Below, piece by piece: positions 1 through 8,006 of a stretch of DNA of 64,000 nt (within the stretch, counting starts at the first letter, position 1; each line of letters opens with the position of its first letter). Source of the DNA: a virus. The DNA is taken from positions 1 to 64,000 of IMG/VR virus record IMGVR_UViG_3300044641_005939; one strand, written 5' to 3'. Position numbers and translations under genes: made by a program. The notes under the pieces were generated by a model, which was not told the origin of the DNA, did not search any database, and saw only the letters and a program-made list of their open reading frames with translations.

Positions 1-2
1 AT

Positions 3-2207
3 ACGTCAGAGCCTAATGGTCTAGAAATTAGCTTTGCTGTAAAGCAGCACGATTTCCAAGAGTTTAGTGATAAGTCTAAGAGAATTTTTCACTACTTTAG
101 AATGAAGCCTATTATTGAAGGTGGCCTTCATAAGAATCTTCAAGACCACAAATATAGTAATACCAATATTGTTATTAGTGGTGACGGGTGGAGAGTTTGC
201 CGACTTAATAATGATACCCAATACTATCCCAATAGTTATCATCGTATTGATAGTGGCGTGATCGCTATCATGGGGAATATTGCATACCCTGTGCAAACAG
301 CACAGATTATTGGTCAGGACAAAGAGGAAATGCCGGACCATATTCAGAAGTGGAATAGAGCTTTCCAAAAGGCAGATATTGATAGCTGGAAAAGCTTTGT
401 TAGCGAAATTATCAACTCTGGTCTTTATCTTGAACTCGACTTTGGTATTGGCGAACTGGAAATGGACGTTTCCAGAGAAGGATTGCAGTATACTAAAGAT
501 GTTATTAAAGCACTGCGTAAAAAGACTCAAGAGATTTATCTTGAGATGAAGGAAGAATTTTCTAAGAAGATTCAAGCTGCAAAGACCAAGGTAGAAGCTA
601 TCACTCTATATTATACCATGAATGAACTTGCTGGCGGTTGGGGCGTTGGTGCATCATGGACAGATTCTAAGGGCAAAGATCATTCTATTAATTCTGGAAA
701 TGATCTGGAATATAAAATTCCGGCTGGCAAGAGTCTGTACGTTTTTAATTATAAGACCTCTGGCTTTAGGTCACGCCGAATGGTTGCTCTTACAGACAAG
801 ATTCACCATGAGACATTAACAGGTAAAGGCTATAATTACTGGAATAATAATAAGAAGTCTGGTAAAATGGCTTTCTTTGTGTGTGATGTTAAGGGTGAGG
901 AAACCGCAAAGAAGATTCTTACCAAATATTTTAATCAAAACGACTGCTTCGCTTATATGATGATTGATACTAAAGATCATACTAAGAGTAGTGAAGGTTT
1001 TGATAAACTGATTGAAGATATTGGTTCTGAAAATATTCTCAAGGTTTCAGATTACAAACATCTTACCCAACATACTGGTCCGCGTAAAACCAGCACTACA
1101 AATAGTCGAGGTAGTGTTAGCGATCAAGATGTATTTTTCATCTATGGACACGATAAGGATAGCAAGGGTATTACGAACCCTTACAACGATGCTACGTTTC
1201 TTAAAATGCTTACAGAAGATCAGTTGGAAGATTTTCTAGAAGAAGATGAGATCGTCTATGTTCCTATGCTACGTTATAAAACAGAAGCAGATAGTGGTTG
1301 TCCAGAAATTGGTAGTATTTCTCGCACCTTTAGTGATGCTGGATTAAATACTATAGTCAAGGATTTGATTGGTAATAATAAGATTTATGCTATCAAGAGT
1401 GCTTTTATCAAAAAGCTTCAGAATGATGGTTATAATATGATTAGCTTTAATGATTTCTTCAAGCGTCAGCTAAGAGTTGTGGCAGATAAGCACTTTACAA
1501 AACTGTCCTCTTTTAATGGTCTTGTAGAATCTTGCAAGAAAGATTTTTCTAACCAAGAAGAACAGGCAACATACAGATACTATAATTTTGGTTCAACGGA
1601 AAAGCAATTTCTATTCCATATACTTAATATCTTTGGGCTAGACTATGCCAAGTTTATTAAAAATAAGGATATGGTGGATATTTTGAATAAGACTATGATT
1701 ACAGAATTTTTTGCTAGAACTATGAATGATCATTCTTTTAGAATTGCAAAGTTTAATCAAGCAGATTATTTTGATCATATCTCAGATATTATGAAAGACT
1801 TTGGCATGGATACTGTTGATCCTAAAGATATTCGATCTGCAAATATTGCATATAATACTTTAGTTAATCTAATTAGTGGTTGTCTATATGTTGGGACTAA
1901 TGCTGATGAAGCTACCAAGTATCTCAAGATTATTCGTGGGGATTCTACTGGTAATCTGAAAACGTGGACAATAAAGGAACTTAGAGAAACCCTTAAAAAG
2001 CATATTGATCAGAATCCTATGATCAAGTTTATTATGGGAACTAATCAGGTTTCTGGTGATTTGGTTGATCTAAATAAGAAGAATCCTATTATGCAACTTG
2101 ATGATCGTCAGTCTTATTATAATAATAATGGTAAGATCTGGATGGTTCAAATGAGCGAGGAGAATATTGACCTGTTTAAAATTCAGTTGAGTAGTCTTAT
2201 CAAGTAG
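3..2207 (+). CDS. rIIA: rIIA-like protein, 5' end outside window
   Basis: The reading frame is open from the first full codon, so the gene starts upstream; the ATG at 102 is internal. The edge-encoded stretch contains EISFAVKQHDFQEF, followed by a segment around SREGLQYTKD, both typical of T4 rIIA-type proteins. Family knowledge: rIIA has an N-terminal GHKL (Hsp90-like) ATPase fold, which would lie mostly off the left edge, and acts with rIIB at the membrane in phage lysis timing and superinfection or exclusion phenotypes. The next gene is rIIB-like, which supports the call. The exact role in this phage is inferred. Confidence 0.8.
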   Translation, partial: TSEPNGLEISFAVKQHDFQEFSDKSKRIFHYFRMKPIIEGGLHKNLQDHKYSNTNIVISGDGWRVCRLNNDTQYYPNSYHRIDSGVIAIMGNIAYPVQTAQIIGQDKEEMPDHIQKWNRAFQKADIDSWKSFVSEIINSGLYLELDFGIGELEMDVSREGLQYTKDVIKALRKKTQEIYLEMKEEFSKKIQAAKTKVEAITLYYTMNELAGGWGVGASWTDSKGKDHSINSGNDLEYKIPAGKSLYVFNYKTSGFRSRRMVALTDKIHHETLTGKGYNYWNNNKKSGKMAFFVCDVKGEETAKKILTKYFNQNDCFAYMMIDTKDHTKSSEGFDKLIEDIGSENILKVSDYKHLTQHTGPRKTSTTNSRGSVSDQDVFFIYGHDKDSKGITNPYNDATFLKMLTEDQLEDFLEEDEIVYVPMLRYKTEADSGCPEIGSISRTFSDAGLNTIVKDLIGNNKIYAIKSAFIKKLQNDGYNMISFNDFFKRQLRVVADKHFTKLSSFNGLVESCKKDFSNQEEQATYRYYNFGSTEKQFLFHILNIFGLDYAKFIKNKDMVDILNKTMITEFFARTMNDHSFRIAKFNQADYFDHISDIMKDFGMDTVDPKDIRSANIAYNTLVNLISGCLYVGTNADEATKYLKIIRGDSTGNLKTWTIKELRETLKKHIDQNPMIKFIMGTNQVSGDLVDLNKKNPIMQLDDRQSYYNNNGKIWMVQMSEENIDLFKIQLSSLIK

Positions 2208-2228
2208 TCTGGAATTTCTCAAGACCCC

Positions 2229-2256
2229 TTGACAGACTTGACGATTAGTGTAAAAT
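2229..2256 (+). promoter_or_regulatory. sigma70-like promoter for rIIB
   Basis: TTGACA at 2229-2234 and TAAAAT at 2251-2256 are separated by exactly 16 bp in the rIIA-rIIB gap. Transcription would start near 2263, leaving a short leader with an SD site before rIIB. It belongs to a set of six promoters in this window with the same spacer length. Confidence 0.7.
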
Positions 2257-2302
2257 AGCAGTATCGTGAGTGTTAAACCTTAAAAAATTAGGAGTTTGGA
2301 TT

Positions 2303-3172
2303 ATGGCTGTTCCATTTATGTTTGTTGACGGTAATCTTACCTTGGTGCTAAACAACAAGAGTTATCAAGTGTTGCCCGATCATATTAATTACAAGATGAT
2401 TCTGGAGGTTCTGCCCACAGCAACAGAGACAGAACTGCTAGATATTGTGGATGTTGAAAAGGCTGTTGCAACTTTTAGCGATGGTCTTGTTGAGATTAAG
2501 AATGGTCAGGTTACTTATGAGGGTGAACCTGTTCATGGTAGTATCAGCAAGAGAATTCTGGAATTTATGAGCAAGGGATTGCCCTTTCAGCCTCTTGTGA
2601 ATTTTCTGAATAATCTTATGGAAAATCCTAGTATGCAGAGTCAAAAGGAACTTTATGATTTCCTTGAGCATGAGCATCTGCCTATTACTGAGGACGGTCA
2701 TTTCCTAGCTTATAAGGCTGTTCGCAGTGATTACAAGGATAAGTATCGTGGAGTATTTGACAATAGTGTTGGTCAGGTAGTTACGATGCAACGAGCAAAA
2801 GTTGATGATAATCGTGCTAGGGGTTGTTCTGATGGGCTTCATGCTGGTGCATTGAACTATGTTGCTGGTTATGGTAGCCTAGAATCTGGTGATAAGATTG
2901 TTATTGTTAAGATTAATCCAAAGGACGTTGTTAGTGTTCCTAGTGATTGTAATTATGAGAAGCTTCGTACCTGCCGATATGAAGTAGTCGGAGAGTATCA
3001 GGGTGAATTGCTCAAGCCTCTTTATTCATCTAATTTTGATGATTATGAGACTGAGGACGAGGACGATTATGATCGTGAGTATAGCTGGGCATGGAACGAT
3101 GAAGAAGATTTGGACGATGATTACGAAGAAGATGATCTTGATGAGGATGAAGATTATAACGATCAGTATTGA
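2303..3172 (+). CDS. rIIB: rIIB-like protein
   Basis: Probable partner of rIIA. The sequence has the rIIB core: a helical middle (FLNNLMENPS), then LAYKAVRSDYKDKYRGVFDN, a KVDDNRARGCSDGLH segment and a GDKIVIVKINPKDVVSVPSD region. The C-terminal 40 residues are an extreme Asp/Glu-rich tail with Tyr. I chose ATG 2303 because GGAG lies at 2291-2294; an upstream in-frame GTG at 2270 has no ribosome site and sits close to the inferred transcription start. Length is 289 aa. The acidic tail is not part of the T4 protein as I know it and may be an interaction surface (inference). Confidence 0.85.
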   Translation: MAVPFMFVDGNLTLVLNNKSYQVLPDHINYKMILEVLPTATETELLDIVDVEKAVATFSDGLVEIKNGQVTYEGEPVHGSISKRILEFMSKGLPFQPLVNFLNNLMENPSMQSQKELYDFLEHEHLPITEDGHFLAYKAVRSDYKDKYRGVFDNSVGQVVTMQRAKVDDNRARGCSDGLHAGALNYVAGYGSLESGDKIVIVKINPKDVVSVPSDCNYEKLRTCRYEVVGEYQGELLKPLYSSNFDDYETEDEDDYDREYSWAWNDEEDLDDDYEEDDLDEDEDYNDQY

Positions 3173-3182
3173 TAATCAACAG

Positions 3183-3265
3183 AAAGTGGAGTCTGGCGAC
3201 TAAAGATATTAGCCTCTAGCTATAAAGCATACGCTAATTGAGAGGGTTCGATTCCCTCCCACATT
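3183..3265 (+). ncRNA. tRNA-like element, possibly degenerate class II tRNA
   Basis: A clean T-arm is visible: a 5-bp GAGGG/CCCTC stem at 3242-3246 and 3254-3258 around the loop TTCGATT. AAAGTGG (3183-3189) can pair with CCACATT (3259-3265) with one A-A mismatch. A short AGC/GCT hairpin fits a variable arm. The D-arm (3 bp) and anticodon arm (3 clear pairs, C at position 33, possible anticodon UCU) are poor. It could be a decayed tRNA or another structured RNA. No CCA is encoded. Confidence 0.3.
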
Positions 3266-3282
3266 TTATATAAGGATAAACC

Positions 3283-3648
3283 ATGCACGAATCGTATAAT
3301 GAAGATGACTACTACGAAGATGATTATGATGATACTCATAACTACTCTGATGATCAACCGAACTGGACTAAGTTTTATTTTACATTTGATGTAAACAATT
3401 ATGCTTTGTCTAATTGGATAAAAGATGTTTATGGTGATCTTAATAATATAAGTGGTTTTCCAATTAAGAATATAGATTGGTCTTCATTTTATGTTGGTAA
3501 TAATAAATATCAAGAAGCTGTCTGGAAGAATAAGTATTTTATACATGACGAGTTGGATGCCGAATATAAAAACCATCTAAAACATAATGCTGTTCATTTT
3601 ATTCAACAGCCTCTATATTATAAGAGTATGTTTGATATTTTAAACTGA
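3283..3648 (+). CDS. hypothetical acidic protein
   Basis: 121 aa, not recognised. The first 25 residues are almost all Asp, Glu, Tyr and Asn; the rest is rich in aromatic residues and predicted soluble. AAGGA lies just upstream of the ATG. It follows the tRNA-like element and is the first of a run of short tightly packed genes leading to the RuvB gene. The N-terminal acidic tract resembles the acidic tail of the rIIB-like protein upstream in composition, not clearly in sequence. Confidence 0.65.
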   Translation: MHESYNEDDYYEDDYDDTHNYSDDQPNWTKFYFTFDVNNYALSNWIKDVYGDLNNISGFPIKNIDWSSFYVGNNKYQEAVWKNKYFIHDELDAEYKNHLKHNAVHFIQQPLYYKSMFDILN

Positions 3649-3658
3649 GGATAATCTA

Positions 3659-4087
3659 ATGAAAAATAGATGGTATGTTATCAAGGATTTAAACGAATTC
3701 ATTGAATACGCTAGAAGTCTTGTTTTTAAATATTTTGGAGAAACCAATCAAGAGCAAACAGATGACTTGTCTATGGTAATATGCTCTCTTTCTAATGATG
3801 AAAAACTAGAGATGGATAGAGTAATCTCTAGAGAAGAATGTGATATTATAGCTAAACAGCATATCAAAACAAAGATCAATAATAAAACTAAAAGAGTCAA
3901 ACATTACATTACAGATACTATCTTGCAAGAAATGCTAGAGTCTTTTAACGATAGAATGGTTAGTAATATTCTTAATAAATTAGTGAACGACGGATACTTG
4001 GAAAGTGCGTTTGATGAAAAATCTAATGACTTTATTTTTTGGGTGGTAGATAAAAATGAAAACAAAGAATCGCCAGAAACCGATTGA
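3659..4087 (+). CDS. hypothetical protein, possible winged helix
   Basis: 142 aa. No family recognised with certainty. The C-terminal part (about residues 85-130: MLESFNDRMVSNILNKLVND followed by GYLESAF and a short strand pair) has the helix-helix-strand-strand pattern of a winged helix, as in proteins that end with a duplex-binding domain. It overlaps the next gene by 32 bp, so translation is probably coupled to the zinc-ribbon/RuvA-like gene. Function is unknown. Confidence 0.65.
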   Translation: MKNRWYVIKDLNEFIEYARSLVFKYFGETNQEQTDDLSMVICSLSNDEKLEMDRVISREECDIIAKQHIKTKINNKTKRVKHYITDTILQEMLESFNDRMVSNILNKLVNDGYLESAFDEKSNDFIFWVVDKNENKESPETD

Positions 4088-4451
4088 GTTTGATATACAT
4101 TTAAAATATCCTTGTAAAAAATGTTATCAGCATCATTGGTTATCATATAAAGAAGCTGGTACAAAAAACTTCAAAATTGTTTGTGATTGTGGACACACTT
4201 TCAAAGTAAAAAGAGTAATAAAGTTTTTATTGCTCTATGAAAAACCACAAGCCCAACAGGTTACAGCACCTAAAGAATTAACAGTACAAACAATCCCAAC
4301 AGAACTACTAGACAAATCTATTAAGCTTTTAATAGGATATGGTTTCACTAAGAGCGAAGCGAACAGCTTAATACAGGACTCTTATTCTAAAAATCCAACT
4401 GAAGATTTTGCATTATTGGTTAAACAAGTTTTATCATCATTGAGGAGTTAG
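4056..4451 (+). CDS. zinc ribbon plus RuvA domain III-like protein
   Basis: 131 aa in two parts. Residues 20-45 hold CxxC (C20, C23) and CxC (C43, C45), a zinc ribbon. Residues 82-131, with LLIGYGFTKSEANSLIQ and a final helix FALLVKQVLSSL, match the three-helix C-terminal domain of RuvA, whose known role is to bind RuvB and regulate its ATPase. The RuvA tetramerisation and HhH junction-binding domains are absent. The gene sits 1 bp before a RuvB gene. I infer that the zinc ribbon recruits DNA or a partner and domain III docks RuvB. The RuvA match is by eye. Confidence 0.65.
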   Translation: MKTKNRQKPIEFDIHLKYPCKKCYQHHWLSYKEAGTKNFKIVCDCGHTFKVKRVIKFLLLYEKPQAQQVTAPKELTVQTIPTELLDKSIKLLIGYGFTKSEANSLIQDSYSKNPTEDFALLVKQVLSSLRS

Positions 4452-4452
4452 T

Positions 4453-5352
4453 ATGTCAAATATTATTAGACCATCAAAATTTACTGATATAATTGGTCAA
4501 TCAGAAGTCATCAATCGCCTAAAGATCGTGACGCATGGCTGTTTAAACTCTAGCGGCACGATGCCTCATATTTTAATAGACGGCCCTCCCGGCCTTGGTA
4601 AAACGACCATAGCCAGTGCCATAGCCACCGAACTGAACGTCAACTTACACACCATCAACGCTGCGAATATCAGAAGCATTAAGAACATTCTACCATATCT
4701 TATGGGTATTGCACCCAGATCCGTATTGTTTATTGATGAAATTCATAGACTTACTAAAATTGTAGAAGAATTTCTTTATCCTGTTATGGAAGATTTTGTG
4801 CTAAACATAACAGTGGAAGATAAGCCAGAGACTATTGATCTTCCTGTGTTTACTATTATTGGTGCTACTACTAGTGGTGGTAGTCTAAGCCAACCATTCT
4901 ATGATAGGTTTACAATTAAAGAACATTTATCTTTTTATACCCACGATGATCTAGCTAAACTAGCCGGATTGAACGCCAAAAAGCTTGGACTAATGCTTTC
5001 GGATAGTGATCTTTTAGAAATAGCTAAAAGAAGTAAAGGAACGCCAAGAATCTTGAACGCCAGACTACAATGGTATAAAAACTATAAGTCTTTCTATAAA
5101 GATAAAGTAGTAGAAGTAGATGAAGTTTTTAATAGTCAGGGTATTGATAGTATGGGTCTTGATGTTTATGATAGAACATACTTAGAGGTTTTGAAAAAGG
5201 CTAAAGGTAATGCTTTAGGTTTAAAAAGTATTTCATCTCTTACTGGTATAGCTATTGAAACCATCGAGAATAGTATTGAGCCGTATCTAATCCGAAAAGG
5301 TTTTGTGCAAAGAACCCAGAAGGGTAGGGTCATAGGAGATATGAAAGAATGA
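4453..5352 (+). CDS. ruvB: RuvB-like Holliday junction branch-migration ATPase
   Basis: 299 aa, close to bacterial RuvB length. AAA+ motifs in order: GPPGLGKT (44-51, Walker A), FIDEIH (93-98, Walker B), GATT (137-140, sensor 1), arginine finger R152 in YDRF, GTPR (196-199, sensor 2), and a C-terminal winged helix ending EPYLIRKGFVQRTQKGR. EEFLYPVMEDF is a RuvB signature, which separates it from clamp-loader subunits. Family role: hexameric motor that drives branch migration at four-way junctions, normally with RuvA. The preceding gene supplies a RuvA domain III. SD GAGGAG precedes the ATG. No RuvC is evident in the window. Confidence 0.9.
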   Translation: MSNIIRPSKFTDIIGQSEVINRLKIVTHGCLNSSGTMPHILIDGPPGLGKTTIASAIATELNVNLHTINAANIRSIKNILPYLMGIAPRSVLFIDEIHRLTKIVEEFLYPVMEDFVLNITVEDKPETIDLPVFTIIGATTSGGSLSQPFYDRFTIKEHLSFYTHDDLAKLAGLNAKKLGLMLSDSDLLEIAKRSKGTPRILNARLQWYKNYKSFYKDKVVEVDEVFNSQGIDSMGLDVYDRTYLEVLKKAKGNALGLKSISSLTGIAIETIENSIEPYLIRKGFVQRTQKGRVIGDMKE

Positions 5353-5720
5353 GAATATTATTTCTAGTGTTTTGTTTTATTATGGCAAATCCTATAAGTT
5401 ATGCTCAAGATAATCCACTAATAGTTTATGATTTATTAGATGCTATTGCTATGAGCGAAGAATCTAATAAGCCAATACTGGCGATCTTTACTGCTGACTG
5501 GTGTAAGTATTGCCATATTATGAAGAACGATATACTTACTAATAATGTTGGCAAAGGAATGATTGTGGCGTATATTGATATTGACAAACATCCAGACGTA
5601 GCAAAAGAATATATGGTTAGAACAATTCCCGATTATTTTATAATGAAAGACCGGATCGAAATCAAAAGACAAGTAGGATATAATAATTACCAAAAATTTG
5701 CACGGTGGTTTAATGAGTAA
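5349..5720 (+). CDS. exported thioredoxin-like protein
   Basis: 123 aa. Residues 1-19 form a signal peptide ending SYAQ. The mature part is a thioredoxin fold with WCKYC at 51-55 (redox Cys 52 and 55) and the conserved cis-proline region TIPDYF. Likely a periplasmic or cell-surface disulfide/thiol protein of the DsbD-C/thioredoxin_7 kind. It overlaps the RuvB gene by 4 bp (ATGA), so the operon continues. A role in folding exported, cysteine-containing phage proteins is inferred. Confidence 0.8.
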   Translation: MRILFLVFCFIMANPISYAQDNPLIVYDLLDAIAMSEESNKPILAIFTADWCKYCHIMKNDILTNNVGKGMIVAYIDIDKHPDVAKEYMVRTIPDYFIMKDRIEIKRQVGYNNYQKFARWFNE

Positions 5721-6024
5721 TGAATCAGTTTTAATTATTATATTGCTATTATTAAATATATTTTCTTTTATTATTGGCTTTATTCTGGGTAAAATTGGGC
5801 CAATGCTTGGTGTATTTAGTAATAGTTCAGAAAAACCGGATTCTTTTTTTAAGACTAATAATACAACTAAAAGAAAACCAGCAATAGATATTGATGAAAC
5901 TAAATATGTGGTTGATATTAGTACAAAAGGATTAGAAAAAAAATACGATAGTCTGGGTGAAGTGAAACAATCTTCAGATAATATTCAAAATTCTGTTAAT
6001 AAATTAAAAAATATGAAAGGTTAA
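5713..6024 (+). CDS. small single-pass membrane protein
   Basis: About 103 aa from ATG 5713, which overlaps the thioredoxin stop; GGTGG lies upstream. An N-terminal hydrophobic segment (residues 5-30, rich in I, L, F) is followed by a hydrophilic, Lys- and Ser-rich tail with a probable coiled-coil end. Not recognised. Its place between an exported thioredoxin and an actin-like ATPase makes it a candidate membrane anchor for the filament protein, but this is inference only. Confidence 0.65.
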   Translation: MSNESVLIIILLLLNIFSFIIGFILGKIGPMLGVFSNSSEKPDSFFKTNNTTKRKPAIDIDETKYVVDISTKGLEKKYDSLGEVKQSSDNIQNSVNKLKNMKG

Positions 6025-6028
6025 TCAT

Positions 6029-7027
6029 ATGGTAGGCTTAGACGTAGGAACAAGTTTTATAGTTTTATCAAAAGAAAATAATGAAACACTAACCTATAAA
6101 GACTTTAGAGATGCTTTCTATATTATTAAGCCAACCACGCCAGTAGCTACCAAAATGATAGAAAAAGGATTGCAGGGCAAAGTTTTTATTAAGGATTCTG
6201 ATGGCTCTTTTATTCTTTTGGGTAAAGATGCTATTGAAAAAGCTATTGAAAGAAATGATACCGCTAAAAGACCAATGTTTAAAGGCGTGGTATCCGCTAA
6301 AGAAAAAGACGCAAAAAGAATTTTAGCTTTTATCTTAAAGGAAGTAGTCGGCACAGCTTCGGAGCCAAGTGAAAAATTGGTATTCTGTGTTCCTGCACAA
6401 CCAGTAGATCAAGAGGATGAAGATTTTGATGTTGGATATCATGAGGATGTTGTCAAAACCATACTAAGTGAGTGTGGCTATGATGCTAAAGCAATAAATG
6501 AAGCCGAGGCTTTATGCTATGCTGAACTTGATACTGAAGACTATACTGGTATAGCTATTAGTTGTGGTGCTGGTATGACTAATGTTTGTGTTATGCTTAA
6601 TGGTGAACCGGTAATTGTATTCAGCACAACAAAGAGTGGAGACTGGGTTGATAGAATGAGTGCAGTAGCTACTGGACAACCAGATAGTGTTGTACAAGCT
6701 GAGAAAGAAGGTGGTGGATTTGTTATAGGCGAACCTAATGATAGTCCGATACTGTCTGCTGTGTCATCTTATTATGAAAGACTAATTGACTATACAACCA
6801 AGCAACTAGCTGCTGCCTTAACTGATCACAAGTCTTTACCAAAATTTAAAAACCCACTAAGCATAGTGGTTGCTGGTGGCACATCACAAGCACAAGGATA
6901 TATCAGTCATTTTACTCAAAAGTTAAAAGACAATAATTTTCCATTAAATATTAAAGAAGTCAGACACGCAAACGATCCCCTTCATGCTGTTGCTAAGGGA
7001 TGTTTGATAGCTGCTAAAGTGCTATAA
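6029..7027 (+). CDS. actin/Hsp70-superfamily ATPase (ParM/MreB-like)
   Basis: 332 aa with the actin-fold signatures: phosphate-1 GLDVGTSF (3-10), connect-1 NEAEALCYAEL, phosphate-2 AISCGAGMTNVCV and adenosine motif IVVAGGTSQAQGY. Length and motif order fit a ParM/Alp/MreB-type polymerising ATPase better than a full DnaK, because the substrate-binding domain is missing. Known phage members position DNA or replication sites; whether this one polymerises cannot be read from sequence. It lies 4 bp after a membrane protein and its stop overlaps the next start by 1 bp. Confidence 0.75.
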   Translation: MVGLDVGTSFIVLSKENNETLTYKDFRDAFYIIKPTTPVATKMIEKGLQGKVFIKDSDGSFILLGKDAIEKAIERNDTAKRPMFKGVVSAKEKDAKRILAFILKEVVGTASEPSEKLVFCVPAQPVDQEDEDFDVGYHEDVVKTILSECGYDAKAINEAEALCYAELDTEDYTGIAISCGAGMTNVCVMLNGEPVIVFSTTKSGDWVDRMSAVATGQPDSVVQAEKEGGGFVIGEPNDSPILSAVSSYYERLIDYTTKQLAAALTDHKSLPKFKNPLSIVVAGGTSQAQGYISHFTQKLKDNNFPLNIKEVRHANDPLHAVAKGCLIAAKVL

Positions 7028-7953
7028 TGATCAGAAGAAAAAAAGATCTAATATCATTATTCCCATATACAAGACAAGATCTATATGGACTTAGCACATC
7101 TAGTCCACAAATGATTGGTTGGGAAATAGAAAAATTTGATATAATAAAAAGATGGAGATATTCTCAGGGAGAGGATATTGTTGTTGCTGTTATAGATAGT
7201 GGATGCGACCTAAACCATGATGATTTAAAAGATAATCTAATAGATGGTAAAAATTTTGTTGATAAGAATAAACCACCTATGGATGATAATTCTCACGGCA
7301 CTCATGTTGCTAGTACAATAGCAGCTTCTAATAATGGTTATGGTATGGTTGGCGTTGCCCCAAAGGCCAAGATTATGCCTGTTAAAGCCCTTGATGGTTC
7401 GGGCAGTGGTAATTTAAAAAACCTCGTAGAAGCTATAATTTGGGCCTCTGATAGCGTTGCAGACATCATCACCATGAGTCTAGGATCACCAGTCAGATCC
7501 AAAGAAATTCAAAATGCTATTAATTATGGTGCAGAAAGAGGGAAGTTATTTTTCTGTGCTGCTGGTAATTCTGGTGAAAATAGCCCTATTTGTTTTCCTG
7601 CTGCTTGTGATAATACTGTATCTGTTGGGGCTGTTGATAGTGATTTGAATAGAACTAATTTTACTTGTTCTGGTAATGAATTAGATTTTTTATGTCCTGG
7701 CGCTAATATATTAGGGTGTATACCCGGCAATGGTTATGCTACTATGAGTGGAACCAGTATGGCTAACCCATTTGCTGTTGGTTGTGCTGCTCTTTATATG
7801 TCTTTTTTAAAGAAACAGAACATAACTAAAAATTATTCAGAATACGTTGAGGATTTCAGTAAATTCGCAAAACCGCTACAAAACACAAAGTATCATAATA
7901 AAAAATATCAGGGATATGGTATACTATACCCAATAGAAACCGAAAAATTATAA
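7027..7953 (+). CDS. subtilisin-like serine protease (S8), no signal peptide
   Basis: 308 aa. Complete catalytic triad: D57 in VIDSG, H90 in HGTHVA, S244 in GTSMA; oxyanion Asn 181 in AAGNSG. There is no signal peptide and only about 50 residues before the catalytic core, so a classical inhibitor propeptide is absent and the enzyme probably acts in the host cytoplasm or inside virions. Overlap by one base with the actin-like gene suggests coupled translation. The substrate is unknown; virion maturation or host-protein cleavage are possibilities. Confidence 0.88.
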   Translation: MIRRKKDLISLFPYTRQDLYGLSTSSPQMIGWEIEKFDIIKRWRYSQGEDIVVAVIDSGCDLNHDDLKDNLIDGKNFVDKNKPPMDDNSHGTHVASTIAASNNGYGMVGVAPKAKIMPVKALDGSGSGNLKNLVEAIIWASDSVADIITMSLGSPVRSKEIQNAINYGAERGKLFFCAAGNSGENSPICFPAACDNTVSVGAVDSDLNRTNFTCSGNELDFLCPGANILGCIPGNGYATMSGTSMANPFAVGCAALYMSFLKKQNITKNYSEYVEDFSKFAKPLQNTKYHNKKYQGYGILYPIETEKL

Positions 7954-7990
7954 ATTAGTGTATAATATTAGGTTATACTAATTTTATTTC
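7952..7990 (+). terminator. possible AT-rich terminator hairpin
   Basis: AAATTAGT...ATAA (7952-7965) pairs with TTATACTAATTT (7973-7984), 12 bp with a 2-nt bulge and a 7-nt loop, followed by a T-rich run. It directly follows the subtilisin stop. The stem has few G-C pairs, so strength is doubtful. Confidence 0.35.
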
Positions 7991-8006
7991 TATAAAGGAA
8001 TACACT

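Noticed and set aside
2270-2302. GTG start for rIIB at 2270
   Set aside because: No SD for it; GGAG 2291-2294 fits ATG 2303, and the added residues do not look like rIIB.
4453-5352. Clamp-loader subunit instead of RuvB
   Set aside because: YPVMEDF, GTPR, and the C-terminal winged helix with QRTQKGR are RuvB-specific.
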